Part shown: positions 11,366 through 23,040 of the stretch, one piece after another
Layout: each line of letters starts with the position of its first letter
Numbering within the stretch: position 1 is the stretch's first letter
Assembly (NCBI GenBank): GCA_947359465.1
Contig: OX375874.1
Span: 99,265,441 to 99,329,440, forward strand
Length of the DNA stretch: 64,000 nt
From: Metellina segmentata
Lineage: Eukaryota > Arthropoda > Arachnida > Araneae > Tetragnathidae
Reading direction: 5' to 3'
Position numbers and translations under genes: made by a program
The notes under the pieces: generated by a model
Told to the model about the DNA's origin: nothing
Database searches by the model: none
Seen by the model: the letters and a program-made list of their open reading frames with translations, nothing else

Positions 11366-12758
11366 TATAAAGTTAAATTGAGAGGTAAAATCAGCATATC
11401 TGATTTTCTAACTGCCCTTCTTGATTAGTCAAAATAATAAACTTCATTTTTTTGTGAAAATTTATAAGATGGAAAATTCTTTTGACCTACAACACTTCAA
11501 AATCAACATTGTTCTGATTCACAACTTCCCCAATAGAGTGAATTTTATGATCTGGTTTCCTTCTTCAACTTTAACGTAATCACCATTGTTAACTGTTGTC
11601 GTCTGCAGAAAGTCTGATTACAATTCTGAAAAAGAGATCTTATCACTATCAGCATAAGATGGTGAATCTTCATCTTTTGATGATGATATATCGGAAGGTT
11701 AATGCCTCAGGTTCACTTTGACTCGCTTCTTGGTAATTTCGTTCTTTTTTAGGATTTAGTGATTTTTCCCTCTTCGATAATTCCTCTGTAATCATATTTT
11801 TAACTTGCGTATCAGTCAAGATCCAATATTTCACCCGTCATTTATTTTCTGCCCTTTTTCGGGGAGGGGCTTTAGGGAAAGACGATACTTCTTAAGGAGA
11901 CATAATTTTGATATCTTGTGAATGTTTCGAATTACTTAACATAAAAAAACTTCTAATCATGTAAAGAAAGATTTTAAACATGGCATAAAAAGATATGCAA
12001 ACCTATATTGAGGAAAAAGCTTTAGGAAAACCTAACCAATTAATTTATTTATGTTATCATTCATATTTATAATTAAAAAACTTAAAATAAAAAATGCAGA
12101 GCTATAAAATCAATAAAATTTACATTGTGAAACATATCCTTGTTTGTAATGTGTTAATTGGACAAATTATGAACGCAACAGTATGCCCCTCTGCATTCTG
12201 TAACACAGCACCCTCTCTGACGTAGGTTGTAACAAAAAAATTTTACGACTACATAATGTGAATTTAGATAATCCATTTTAACTCAACAGAACCTAAACAC
12301 AATTACTTTTACTACTACAAAATTAATTATTATGAAATAAGCACAACTCATGAATAAAGATAATTTAATTACAAACACAAAATAGTACTTTTAACTTGAA
12401 AAATAGAGATTTTCTTATACAAATGTAACTAATGATGCAAATTCTTTCCAAACATATGGACTTCTTGAAAAAAAGATGGCTTACAAGATTGTAATCAAAT
12501 TGGAGCTAATTTTGCTACCACTTTAAAATGAATTTCTCTGTAACACTGTACCCCATGTAATAATGTGCCCATCTTCCCCTATTACTGCAACACATATATG
12601 GTACGTTTATGAAATTTATTTAACTTCCAGAACAAAGCTTTTCAATAAGATCGGTTGTTCATTTTACAGGAAATGAACTCAAGAAAAAGCATTCACAATC
12701 ACACCAAAAAATTGCTTTTTAATAGTCTAGTATCCTTTTTATACTAGTTGTATATGAA

Positions 12759-13024
12759 ATTACTGGTGGAAGGCATGTGAAATAGATTAAATAATTAGAT
12801 AGTTGCATTTATACAATTTATTACTTAATAAATTCTAAAAATTATAAAAATATCAAAATTGTGTTAAAAATTATTTCCTGGACAGTTATTGTTAATTACT
12901 GGTGGAAGGCATGTAAAATAGATTAAATAATTAGATAGTTGCATTTATACAATTTATTACTTATTAAATTCTAGAAATTATAAAAATATCAAAATTGTGT
13001 TAAAAATTATTTCCTGGACAGTTA
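12759..13024 (+). repeat. Two-copy tandem repeat, 136-bp period
   Basis: Copies 12759-12888 and 12895-13024 are almost identical; both start ATTACTGGTGGAAGGCATG and end CCTGGACAGTTA. They are separated by 6 bases. Non-coding. Confidence 0.9.
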
Positions 13025-13299
13025 AATGATATTTGCATCTTTCACGGAAAGCGAAAGTGATTATTTTAGTCTCCCTTTTATCTATATACAATTAACCAAC
13101 TGCAGCCAAGCAATACTGGGTATAATTTAAAAGTTTAACTTCAACTGGACTGTCAGTATACTTTAAATGGGGTTAATTATTCATTAGTTCACCGGTTAAA
13201 ATTTATTTTATAAGCAATTAGCATACACTTAAATAACTATTAAATGCATCTTTAAACTACTATTGATTCGAGAGATGTATCTGTTATTTATAGAAGACC

Positions 13300-13540
13300 G
13301 TGGTAGCCCCGTTGGAAGAGTAACTAATTAGCAACTGGAGAGTTGATTTTGAAATTCGGTTCAAACAAAGACCATCTTGTACACGTGGACTAAAGTACAT
13401 TAAATCTGTCATAGCCTCAGATGTCCTCACTTTGGTCTGGTGTGGCCGTTTAGAGAAAGTGGGGTACCAGTTCAGGTGTGACCTCGTCATCTGACTATTG
13501 TTCAAATTACGTGGTGGTCTTCTCGAATCTTTCCTATGTA
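13300..13540 (+). mobile_element. Degenerate tRNA-derived SINE
   Basis: The head (about 13302-13370) looks like a tRNA, with GGTAGCCCCGTTGGAAGAG as an A-box region and a weak TTCGGTTCAAAC B-box. The body, including CTTTGGTCTGGTGTGGCCG and CAGGTGTGACCTCGTCATCTG, aligns with the bodies of the two clearer SINEs at 17084 and 54388. The tRNA head differs from theirs, so it may be a different subfamily. Old and diverged. Confidence 0.6.
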
Positions 13541-15527
13541 TGAAAAAAAAATACAAATTTTTACTATGCTTTTTCTATCCTTCTAATGTAAAGAAAATGA
13601 AGGAAGATTCTACTGTCAAGAACATGAGAACCTTCAGAGAAATACTAATTTTAGATGTTAGTTAAAATTAGAACACAATTTGTACTTTATTTTCCTTTAT
13701 TTCTTAAAATATACTATGCTCAACAGTATGACAAAATGTTGAGTAAACAAAATAAAACTATATACCTAAAGATAAGTTTTGATTTGAAAACAAGTTTATT
13801 TCTTCTCACATTACTAGCTATTGATCATATATTTCCTACCGCTGTTTCTATTTTATTCATATATCTATAACTTAAAATTATTTTGTATGAACTAATTGTG
13901 TATATACACTTTTGTTTTCTAGATTTATATTAATTTTTATTGTTACCCAACAATACGAATAGTAAATAATTTATAGGTATTTATTACGTGTCTCTTAATT
14001 CATATAATCAATTCAAACTATTAATTTATTTAAATGAATTAAACTTTTAATTCTTTAACAATTAATTGAACATGTGTCTTAATTCGTTAAGTATTAATTA
14101 AAACACACTTATAGTTTTTATACGAATAAAATATATGAGTAAAATATTTTAAGCATCATTTCAATCAAAGATACTTTTAATACGGTATTTTTTTGTTGTT
14201 GAAATTTCTTGGTATGTTGTCGTTTACAATATTTTCCAAGAAATCAGTTCTTTAATAATAAATGTGGGAATATTTCTCTTTTGCACAGGGTATTTTTTTA
14301 AACTAAATGATTTGATAAAAATAAAAATTTATGACTCACAAGTTTCGGGTTAATACATGGATTACTAAATCCGAGGGTCAACAAACTAAGTGCTCCAACT
14401 ATAAAAGCAATAAGCTCTATGTATCGTCTCCTCCCTCCATTACCTGGTATAGTTTATAATACCTATGATGCCCGATTCTGAAACATATCATGTATTTCAT
14501 ACTCTCCACATTATTGCAAAGTGTTTATCACTTATTAATTAATTGGGAATTTTAATCAGAGTTCTTAGAAAATAAAAGTGGATTTTAATTTTCAACCCAT
14601 GCGAACATTTTAATTTATCGTTTAAATAATTATTTATTACACTTTGTTTTCAATTTATCAATTATTCAGAAAATAGTTCTCTATTGTGATTATGCATTGC
14701 TATAGCAAATTAAGAAAATATAATTCTCATACATTTATTTATTTGCTTATGTTTCTCAGGTGATTTGCAAGTGTATTTATCTAGACGACATTTAGTCTTT
14801 ATACAAAGACAAAATTACTGGATTTCACAAGTCTTAAGGGCTCCCTAGGCAATCAATTTTATTGTCAATGTGATTGACGGTTTCAATTGATACTTCTCGT
14901 GGGGTTCGCCTAATTTACAATTAGCTTGCTCTATATTACGCTTTATAACAATAGAGATTTGAATACCAAATCCCTTTATGAACGACAGATTTACTGGGAA
15001 TCAGTTAAAAATCACCTGCACTCAAAACCGAATATCGAATACTATCTGCGCTGCCCGGGAAGTTTACAGATAAGGTTGCAAATCGTTCGGGATTCGCCCG
15101 GATAGTCCCGTAATTTAAGTTGCTGTCCAGAATCCCGGTAGAATGTCAAATTGCCCCGAAATTTCCGAGAAAGCCATCGACCGTAATATCACCTACACTC
15201 CAAAATTGTTATTTCTGTTGCACATGACTTCGTGTACATCCATTGAACGACCGTTCCCCAACTACTATCCAAAGCCAATCCCTACTATTACTAAAGTAAG
15301 TGTTTTTCTGTCTGTTTTCCCTCTGCACACAAAGGCCTGACCAATCTATGGAATTTACAGCAATAGGATTTGGCACACAGGTAGTCCGAATTTGTTTTTT
15401 ATTTTTGGGTCGCGGTGAATTATAAAATTAGATCTAGAACATTTTAAAATGAATTTAATGAAATTTAATTATTATTGAATGCAACAGCATATAAGATCAC
15501 AGTTTCTATAGGCTATGAATTTCCATT
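13541..15527. other. AT-rich spacer without a recognised gene
   Basis: Short open frames only. The part at about 15040-15340 is GC-richer, with repeated CCCGGGA/TCCCGG-like strings, and may be transposon debris of unknown type. Confidence 0.4.
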
Positions 15528-15649
15528 TGGTTTACTTCGTAAACCAACACCACGGGCAACGCCATGATGACTGTTATCGAATTTGGCCGCATTTCACAAT
15601 GACGAGGTCATCACGGCGTTGTCCGTGGTTTTGGTTTGTGAAGCAAACT
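15528..15649. repeat. Fold-back inverted repeat
   Basis: Arms 15528-15571 and 15607-15649 are about 43 bases each and complementary at roughly 36 positions, with a 35-base loop. The arms carry CCACGGGCAACGCCATGATGAC and its counterpart GTCATCACGGCGTTGTCCGTGG in inverted form. A third, shorter copy of the tip motif (TTTGGTTTGCGAAGCAAACT) follows at 15670-15689. It would fold into a long hairpin and looks like a small fold-back element. Confidence 0.75.
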
Positions 15650-16093
15650 ACAGTTCATAATATTCATAATTTGGTTTGCGAAGCAAACTAAACTGGAATA
15701 CGCAGGGAATTCACTGGAATTCACACTGGGGGTTAGCAAGGGGTGATCACATCTGAGCCTACGAAAATAAATGTCACGGACAATGTCGTGCTGGCCACGC
15801 TGTGGCTAGAACTATATATGTCAGTCTGTTCAGACCGGGATTATCGTGAAGAAAAGGTATTAGTTGCCATTCAATTCTATTATAATATAGTTGAATTTTA
15901 TTTTTAAAAATAGGGCTGGATACGTACACAAATTTTCTTATTCGAATTTTTTTTAAATATAATTCGGTACACAATGCCTCGGTAACAATACTATATGCCT
16001 AAACCAGAAAACTAACATTTATATTTTTTAATAGTTTCAATGCTACAAGAGGTTAGGTTTGGATTTATTATTATTATTGTGTATATAAGATTA

Positions 16094-16240
<147 letters not shown>

Positions 16241-17083
16241 ATAATATTTTTTGTACATGACAAAAATTTCTTTGAAAAACTAAGTTAAGTGTTTTCTTAG
16301 TTTATTATTTTGTGAAATTACATATATATATATTTCGGCTTCGGGCAATATGTCCCGCAAATGTCTCAAAAAAGTTGGTAACCCTAATCACAGAAGATCT
16401 CAGCTACTTGAAAGGGGTTTAAAATAATTAGAAAACATAGAATCTTACGAAAAATGCGTTATAGATTCAATTCAAGAAATAAAACAAATATATTTGCTTA
16501 CTCTACGAAGAAATTCAGCTTTAAAAAAAGGCATTGAGTCTGTAGTCAAACAAATTTGTAAGATTTTATACAACCATCGACATCAAAAATTTTTTTTTTT
16601 AGTGACTCCTTAATTTTTTAAATATTTTGTAAAAATGTGTATAAAGAGAACTCGAGTTTTTATTCAAAACTTTTCTTTTAAACTAGTATTTTTGTTAGTC
16701 ATTGGTCCCAATTAAATAAAATTTATATATATTTGTATGCAAAGTTGTGTGTGTACTTCGACATATTCGTATTACTTAAATTCGAACTGTAAAATTGTAA
16801 AAGTTTCTATTCAAAACGTATTTATTAACAGAAATTTACATTTAAGGTAGTGGTGTTAAATTTTCCACATATTTCGAATCCATTGAAATTTCTACTCTAT
16901 TTTTAACTATCGCAAAGATAATAAATTTGAATTAGAAAATTAAAAAATAGTACTATTAAAAATAATACTATTTTTACACAGTACATTCCATCAATAAAAT
17001 ACATTCTAATAAATGCTATGGATTGTTAGACAACTGTTTTATTTTTTTTAAAGGTCCTGTGTTTCATTTTCCTTATGTTCTAA

Positions 17084-17424
17084 GCCAACCAAACGGAATA
17101 GTGGTTAAGGTGTTATCCTCTAGATCGAAAGGTTTGCTGGTTTGAATCCGGGTCCAGACATGGATGTTTGTAAGCGTGTAGTGAACAGGCGGCTGGTGCA
17201 CCTTAAATCTGTCGTGACCGAAAGTCCTCACGTTGGTAGGTGTGGAAGTTTGGAGAGTGAGGTTTCAGCTCAGGTGTTGCTTCTTCATCTGGTCGTGGTT
17301 CAAAATTACGAGGTGTTGTCATCCCTTAAGGGATTGATCCCGGACCGTTGTCAATAGCCCGTTGTGTTGCTCTAGTACGTAAATTAAAAGTAATTAACGT
17401 ACGTAGTAATTAAAATTACCATTA
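17084..17424 (+). mobile_element. tRNA-derived SINE with 13-bp target duplication
   Basis: The flanking direct repeats CCTTATGTTCTAA (17071-17083 and 17425-17437) mark insertion by target-primed reverse transcription. The head has a TAGTGGTTAAGG A-box-like block and the B-box GGTTTGAATCC (17139-17149), the internal RNA polymerase III promoter of tRNA genes. The body (CCTTAAATCTGTCGTGACCG onward) matches the SINE at 54388. It has no coding capacity; an open frame at 17142-17357 is incidental. Confidence 0.9.
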
Positions 17425-17437
17425 CCTTATGTTCTAA

Positions 17438-18345
17438 TGATGATATTTTGGCTTGTTAAATGGAAGTGAGACATTCATAACTGAACATGCTCACATATCG
17501 AAGCAGTTTTATTCGACTACATTGAATAACACCTTTATACACTATAATGTGAGGTTTGTTGGTTGCTTTGGCATTTTATGGCGCAAGTATTACATTAGAT
17601 CAATCAGCACCAAACACAAGACTGACAACTTAAGCACAAACGTCATAAATGGGAAAAAAGTGGGTTTTTGTGAAGTTTGAGTCTGGGGAAAATGTTAGCA
17701 TGAAAGCAGAAAAAGATTGATTGGGTATACAAAGAGCACGCAAGTTTTTTACTGAACTAAATCCCTTGTGAAAAGAAAAGATAATATCACTAAAATCCTT
17801 CTGGTAGGTGAAACTTGTACATAGCTATATATGTACCCCAGAAGGTAATGTTGCATCGATGGTGGTCAGTGGGAAGAAAAGCGGACTGTATAATTTAAAA
17901 ACCTTTATTAACAAAAACGGACATATAAAAAGGCATTGTAGTGAAGCAAGAGAGATATTACAAAGGCAGCTAATATTTTATAGTTATACATCACTGAAGA
18001 TTTACTTCAGTTCAGCTCGTTAACGTATTCTGCATTGCCAGATTCGAAAGTGCGAATGGGCACAAACATCCCGGGTGGCATAGAAATATTTATATTTCAA
18101 AACTCAATTAACTATTCCTACAAATATATAAATTACAAATTTAACTTAGTTTACGCATTAAGGCACAAAAATGACAGTGAGAATAAACGAATAAAACAAT
18201 CTTACGTAGTACTAGAAATTGACAGGATATACTCAATATTTAACGTAAGCAAACATTACGAGAATCGTCCATTATTTTAAATAAACAAGTCGAACACATA
18301 ATTATTAATATGCATATCAAACATTACTATCTTCTTGAGTAACAT
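17438..18345. other. Spacer without a recognised gene
   Basis: Three short + strand frames (71-81 codons) overlap this stretch. None shows a recognisable motif. It may be old transposon sequence. Confidence 0.4.
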
Positions 18346-18354
18346 TAAATTTTA

Positions 18355-19102
18355 CATTATCTGGTATTGGTAAGAAGCAAACAATTGAAATTGATCTCTT
18401 AAATACACCTTGGGGGCCAACATGTTAATTGGATACTTGAAAATGTAAGAATATGATTTTAGTATAAGTGCTTCATTCTTAGGTAGAATAAAAAGGATGT
18501 TTTTGATCATAAGAAATACAGGAATTGGATGACCTTCCACCTATTCTCAAGAGGCCGTTTTTATCCAAAATTGGGTGCACGAAACGTAGTGCACCTTTAG
18601 GTGGAATAAGTAATGATTTTTTCAAAGCATTAATATCACAATGAAAATTCTTAACTTGAAAGTGCTTGATTAAAACATACTTAACTTTTTTAAACTCATC
18701 AGAGGACAAAGAACCTTTTAGTTTAGTCACACTTCTACAATTTTCCAAAAACCTGAAAATAACTGCTAAAGTACGAATTACCTTTACAAAACTGTTAGAC
18801 ATATTTACAATATTATCAAAGAAACCGCACTCACTATTAGAAATTAAACAATTATAATTATTTTTTAATTCACATTTAAATGTCTCACTAAGGGTTTGAA
18901 ATAAATTGGTTGGAGAATTTTCATGCACATTTGAAAGATCAGGACCTTTGAACCATAGTTCAGAATTAATTAAAGAAACTGCATCTAATCCTCGAGAAAG
19001 AACGTCAGCAGAAATAAGATTCGAGGGAATGTGTTTCCATGTGCAGTTAGAGGAAAGTTCCTGAATCTGGATCACTCTGTTTGAGACAAAGGTCTTTAGC
19101 AA
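18355..19102 (-). pseudogene. BEL/Pao pol fragment: RNase H tail and integrase start
   Basis: The frame 19102-18479 and its continuation to about 18355 contain WKHIPSNLISADVLSRG followed by LWFKGPDL, the typical end of BEL/Pao RNase H. Then LDKNGLLRIGGR and SYDQKHPFYST follow, the start of the integrase zinc-binding region. The continuation (INMLAPKVYLRDQF) is in another frame, so at least one frameshift is present. The DDE integrase core is absent because the element is truncated on this side. Inactive. Confidence 0.85.
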
Positions 19103-19120
19103 GTGAGGTGGAGTTAGAAC

Positions 19121-19865
19121 TCAGCTGAGAGCAAACATATCACTGATGTCGCAAGTAAAAGCAAATTCGTGATTGCGAAAACGAAGCATAGTAGAAAACA
19201 GATCACCCTGAATAACATCACCTTTATAAAGCACATCGTTGAGAGATATGTTTAAATTGCTTTTTTCACTAGCATTAAAGACGAAATGAAGTTTAGTGGA
19301 GACGCTTTCGGGGCGTAGCACACAATAGTTAGCAATAAAATATCTTGGGTCAGAAAATTCCTGAGATTTCGTAACTTCTTCCAAAGAATCGTATTCTTCA
19401 AGGAACTCAATGTACAAGACCTTAAAACTGGGATCACGTTCCATACGTTGCCATAATTGGTTTAGTCTCTGGGCTGCAACTTGATTGGAATCGCCTAAAT
19501 TTAGAGTGTCGATTTCCATTTTAAACTGCAAAGATACCACATAGCGGCCATCGGGCTTTCTATAGTGAGTTTTGACGAAATGATCTTCGCAAAATTTAAG
19601 TTCGTCGCTAACAGTCGTCACGGGATCCAAAGCATGTTCTATTTCCAAAAAAACTTTTAAAGTTTCGTCCTGGGCTCGTAAATTCTTCGTGAGGACACAA
19701 TGACTACCAAAATTTAATTCGTGGGTAGAATTCGGAAGCGAACCAATTACAGTGTACCCGAAAACTGTTCTTACAAAATCAAGTTAGTACCTTCAATTTT
19801 AATTTGATTAAGCATCAAAATATGAAGAAAAACTCACATCCCAACAAGCAATCAATTTTAGAAGA
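19121..19865 (-). pseudogene. BEL/Pao pol fragment: protease end and reverse transcriptase start
   Basis: The open part (19648-19121) holds the N-terminal reverse transcriptase segment: FCEDHFVKTHYRKPDGRYVV, RYFIANYCVLRPESVSTKLH, VFNASEKSNLNISLND and the start of the palm at FTCDISDMF. Upstream on the same strand, GSSKIDCLLGCEFF and TVFGYTVIGSLPNS correspond to the aspartic protease (DUF1758) region. After DISDMF the sequence jumps straight into the RNase H tail, so the YVDD active site is deleted. Confidence 0.85.
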
Positions 19866-20198
19866 GCCATACCAATTAGGATCAGCCAGTTTTATGTTTG
19901 AAGGGATCTTTATTTGAGAGAAATTAATCTCTTTTGACGAATGACATTTTACGATTTCTGATGTAATTAAGAAGTCAACATTCCGCTTAAAACGACCTTC
20001 GAAATTAGATATTTGTGCACAGGCAAAATTCGAAACGTTAGAACAAGAATTATTTATACCGGAAATTTGAATGTTTATTCTTTAACTTTTTAATCCTGTA
20101 TCATCTGCTGCTTTCTTTGTCAAAAAAGATTTTTCTGACGCTGAATCTAAAATACAGTGAATGTTATACTTTTTTTCATTTTTGATCAGTGAAACATA

Positions 20199-21429
20199 CA
20201 CAGTCTAGTCACATTAATGTGACCACCTGTCAAAAGCCAGAATAACCACCTTTGGCAGAGCGGACCGCTGCGAGACGTGTTAGAAGAGAGTCAATTAGGT
20301 TTCTGAAGGTGTTCACTGGGATGTTGAGCCATTCCGACTTCAGTGCCGTGGCCAGATGCGCTAGATTACGCGGTTGAGGATCCATGGCACGAAAAACCCG
20401 ATCGAGGAGGTCCCACATACTCTCGATCGGGTTTAAATCCGGTGACTGCTAAATATTGCTGGCCAGGGGAGTACGGTAAACTCATCCTGGTGCTCTTCGA
20501 ACCACGTACGTACACTGCGAGCTGTATGACACCTCGCATTGTCTTGCTGGTAGATGCCATCATTCTGAGGAAAAATAATTCGCATGTAGGGGTGGACATG
20601 GTCCGTAAGGACAGAAGCGTACTTGTGCTTATCCATCGTCCCTTCCACAATGATGAGTGCACCCAGTGAATTGCAGGAAAACATTCCCGAAACCATAACG
20701 CTCCCTCCTCCAGCCTGGATACTACCGGCAATTGTTGCAGGGTGTTTGCTTTCAGACGTTTCACGCCGTATATTGCCAACGTCCATCTGTCCGATAGGGC
20801 ATAAAACGTGATTCATCGAAAAAAGCCACCTGTCGCCACTTTGTGGACGTCCAGTTGCGGTACTGGCGTGCAAATTACAGCCTTTGTCGCCGATGAACAG
20901 CGGTCAGCATAGGTGCATTAACCAGGCGTCTGCTGCGGAGGCCCATGCGCAGTAACAATCGCTGAACCGTTGTTGAGGATACACTCTTGGTAGCCCCTTC
21001 GTTCATCTGGGCTGTCAGTTGCTCAACAGTTGCACGTCTATTCGTCCGAACGCATCTCCGTAGCCTTCGTTCGCCTCTGTCATCTATAGCCCGTGGTGCA
21101 CCACATGTGCCACGCCTCTGATTTTGGATAATGCCATTTTGCCATGCACGGTATGCTTTTAAAACGGCGGCACGCGAACAGTTCACAAAATTAGCCGTTT
21201 CCGCGAAATGCTTCCACCCTTGGCCCGAAAGCCAATAATCATACCCCTTTGGACGTCGGATAAATCGCTACGTTTCTGCATTAAGCCAACGATTGAAATT
21301 CTTTCGGATGCCTTAGGACATCCTTTATATACACTCCACTGCAATGTGCAGCCACCTGCCTTTTGTGATTGATTATTTCACGTTGACGTCGAAAGTAGGT
21401 GGTGGTCACATTAATGTGGCTGGACTGTG
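20199..21429 (-). mobile_element. Tc1-like transposon nested in the BEL/Pao element
   Basis: Ends are CACAGTCTAGTCACATTAAT at the left and the inverted match CACAGTCCAGCCACATTAAT at the right, about 32 bp long with a few mismatches. TA is present on both sides (20197-20198, 21430-21431). Coding remnants lie on the minus strand. BEL coding sequence resumes on each side, which gives the order of insertion. Confidence 0.92.
20233..21186 (-). pseudogene. Tc1-like transposase, frameshifted
   Basis: Nearly the full length of a Tc1 transposase (about 330 codons) is present but in several frames. The N-terminal paired-type helix-turn-helix part is at 21186-20875 (SRAAVLKAYRAWQ, SSTTVQRLLLRMGLRSRR). 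The catalytic core follows with FFDESRF (first Asp) and YQQDNARCHTARSV (second Asp). A one-base shift after VLPWPA moves the SPDLNPIE block, with the catalytic Glu, into another frame; the tail MWDLLDRVFRAMDPQPRNL is open at 20418-20233. At least two frameshifts disable it, but the low decay suggests moderate age. Confidence 0.88.
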
Positions 21430-21439
21430 TATTATACAC

Positions 21440-22050
21440 GAATTGATCGGATCACGATTTTTAGTTCCGAAGAAAGAAGTAAATTAATGACGTTTCGCAA
21501 TTTTTTTTTTTTTCACTTTCACACCCACACAACAGTGAAGAATGCGAGGAGTCTCTATTTTTGGAATAACATTTTGAACATTGGAATTTAGATCGACAGA
21601 AGTATTCAGTTGTATGACTCAGGCAGCGGAACACATCTTGTTTGAACTAACGAAATTTATGCGTTCCGATAGGTATTTGACTTTGAATTTAGGGCAACGG
21701 TACAGCTTATGGATGTGAGTACAGTCACACCAGGCGTTTTTATCTTTGCTTTTTGTTACAAACGATTTTAACCTGCAATCCAAGTTTTGTTTTTGTTTGG
21801 CGAGAAATACTGGCAGAATATTTCAGTGCCTCCAAAATTCTAGCTCGTTCTTCGAGAAATCCAGGAACTGATCAAGAGTGGGTATTTCCGTAGACTTAAT
21901 TGACGTTTCAAAAAACTTTTTAGATTCACGATCTACTTTTTGTCTTAATATGTTTAATATGAACGCATCAGATAAATTATTTCTTTCAAAATTAAGAATA
22001 TGAATGGCTCGAAGATTATCTACAAAAAATCTTAAATAGGAAGAATTTCT
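21440..22050 (-). pseudogene. BEL/Pao gag-like fragment
   Basis: Read on the minus strand from about 22050, the frame contains RNSSYLRFFVDNLRAIHIL and IPTLDQFLDFSKNELEFW, which resemble the DUF1759 region of BEL/Pao gag. An in-frame stop then precedes a Cys/His-rich run (CDCTHIHKLYRCPKF) like the zinc-knuckle region. The part continues the BEL element on the far side of the Tc1 insertion. Family assignment by resemblance only. Confidence 0.65.
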
Positions 22051-22831
22051 AAAAAAAACCTAGTATGTTCAAAAACCATTTTCTAATACGTTTATGGTTT
22101 TTTTTATTAGCATCCTTGAAAATCAAACCCTAAATAATTAGTTTCATATCTGCTACGGTGGTGTGATATAAAATGCTAAGAAATTTATATATTATTAGTT
22201 TAGTACAAAATGTAACTTCCATAATATAGAGCATTCATCTCTTCCTACTTACATTTGTAAGAAGATATGAATGATTATGTTATGGCACCAAGTAACCCAT
22301 CCATAACTTCAAAAGGTAAATTAGTTCTAAATAGTTTGATTTTCTAAACACGTTTATTTACTTTTCACAGTAAAACATAACAAATAAAATCAAATAAATA
22401 TATGTATTAGTCTAGATCCTGATAGATTATGAAGATAGATAAAGCTCTATTTCTTACAAAGAGGACATTTTTCATATTGGGCAGTATGGTAGTAATTCAA
22501 CTAATTATCTGTGTAAATACAAAATCGAAAGACCTTTTCAATCATCGACCCGATATAAAATATGTGTTTCTTACAACGGAATCAAACTTTTAAAAAGACG
22601 CAAAATGTAGAAATAGGGCATTTATTATAAAACTTCGAAGTTAAGAATTATCAAATAAAGTAAAATATTTCACTTTATCGGATTGAAAGTCCTCCTAAAA
22701 TATTAACACTGGTGTCAATTTAATAATCTACAAAGTAATATCTTACATTTTTATTAGGAAAATAGTTATTGCTATGAAAAGTAAAATGAATACATACATT
22801 TGTAGAAAATGGTGCATTCAATATGAGCTAA

Positions 22832-22849
22832 TGCATGTTTTATTCTTCC
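22832..22849 (+). promoter_or_regulatory. Conserved upstream box of Gr2
   Basis: Same TGCATGTTTTATTCTTCC block as upstream of Gr1, 209 bases before the Gr2 ATG. Confidence 0.35.
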
Positions 22850-23040
22850 ATTTAGGAACGCGTAGAGAGAACTTCGATTGATATTTTATTATTTCTAATA
22901 CTATGCGAGTGGATATTTATTCCAATAAAACTAAGTACTTTCGGTGGATATTGAATAGTTTACACTAACAGAAGAGCTTCATTTCTTGAAGCACCGACTT
23001 ATCATAACTGTAAAAACTGTGAAGAGATAAGTTGGAAATC

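Larger units (their letters stand above)
9400..12579 (-). mobile_element. Pogo-like DNA transposon remnant, split by a mariner-type element
   Basis: The ends are imperfect inverted repeats: AGGGGAAAGTGTGCAC at the left and the reverse complement of a matching block, read as AGGGGAAGATGGGCAC, at the right. About 21 of 27 positions match. Both ends are flanked by TA (9398-9399 and 12580-12581), the target used by pogo and mariner elements. On the minus strand around 11400-11850 there are coding scraps such as a V-N-N-G-D-Y-V-K-V run that resembles the C-terminal part of pogo/jerky-type transposases, broken by several stops. A younger element sits inside at 9863-11365. The class is inferred from ends and scraps only. 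Confidence 0.5.
18350..22062 (-). mobile_element. Truncated BEL/Pao LTR retrotransposon, interrupted by a Tc1 element
   Basis: Minus-strand pieces follow BEL/Pao order from right to left: a gag-like region (22050-21440), protease end (about 19860-19650), reverse transcriptase N-terminus (19648-19121), and RNase H end plus integrase zinc-binding part (19102-18355). Most of the reverse transcriptase and RNase H is missing at 19103-19120. No LTRs are visible and both ends are cut. The right edge (about 22062) falls exactly where similarity between the Gr1 and Gr2 upstream flanks begins. A Tc1 element has inserted into the protease region at 20199-21429. Confidence 0.85.
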
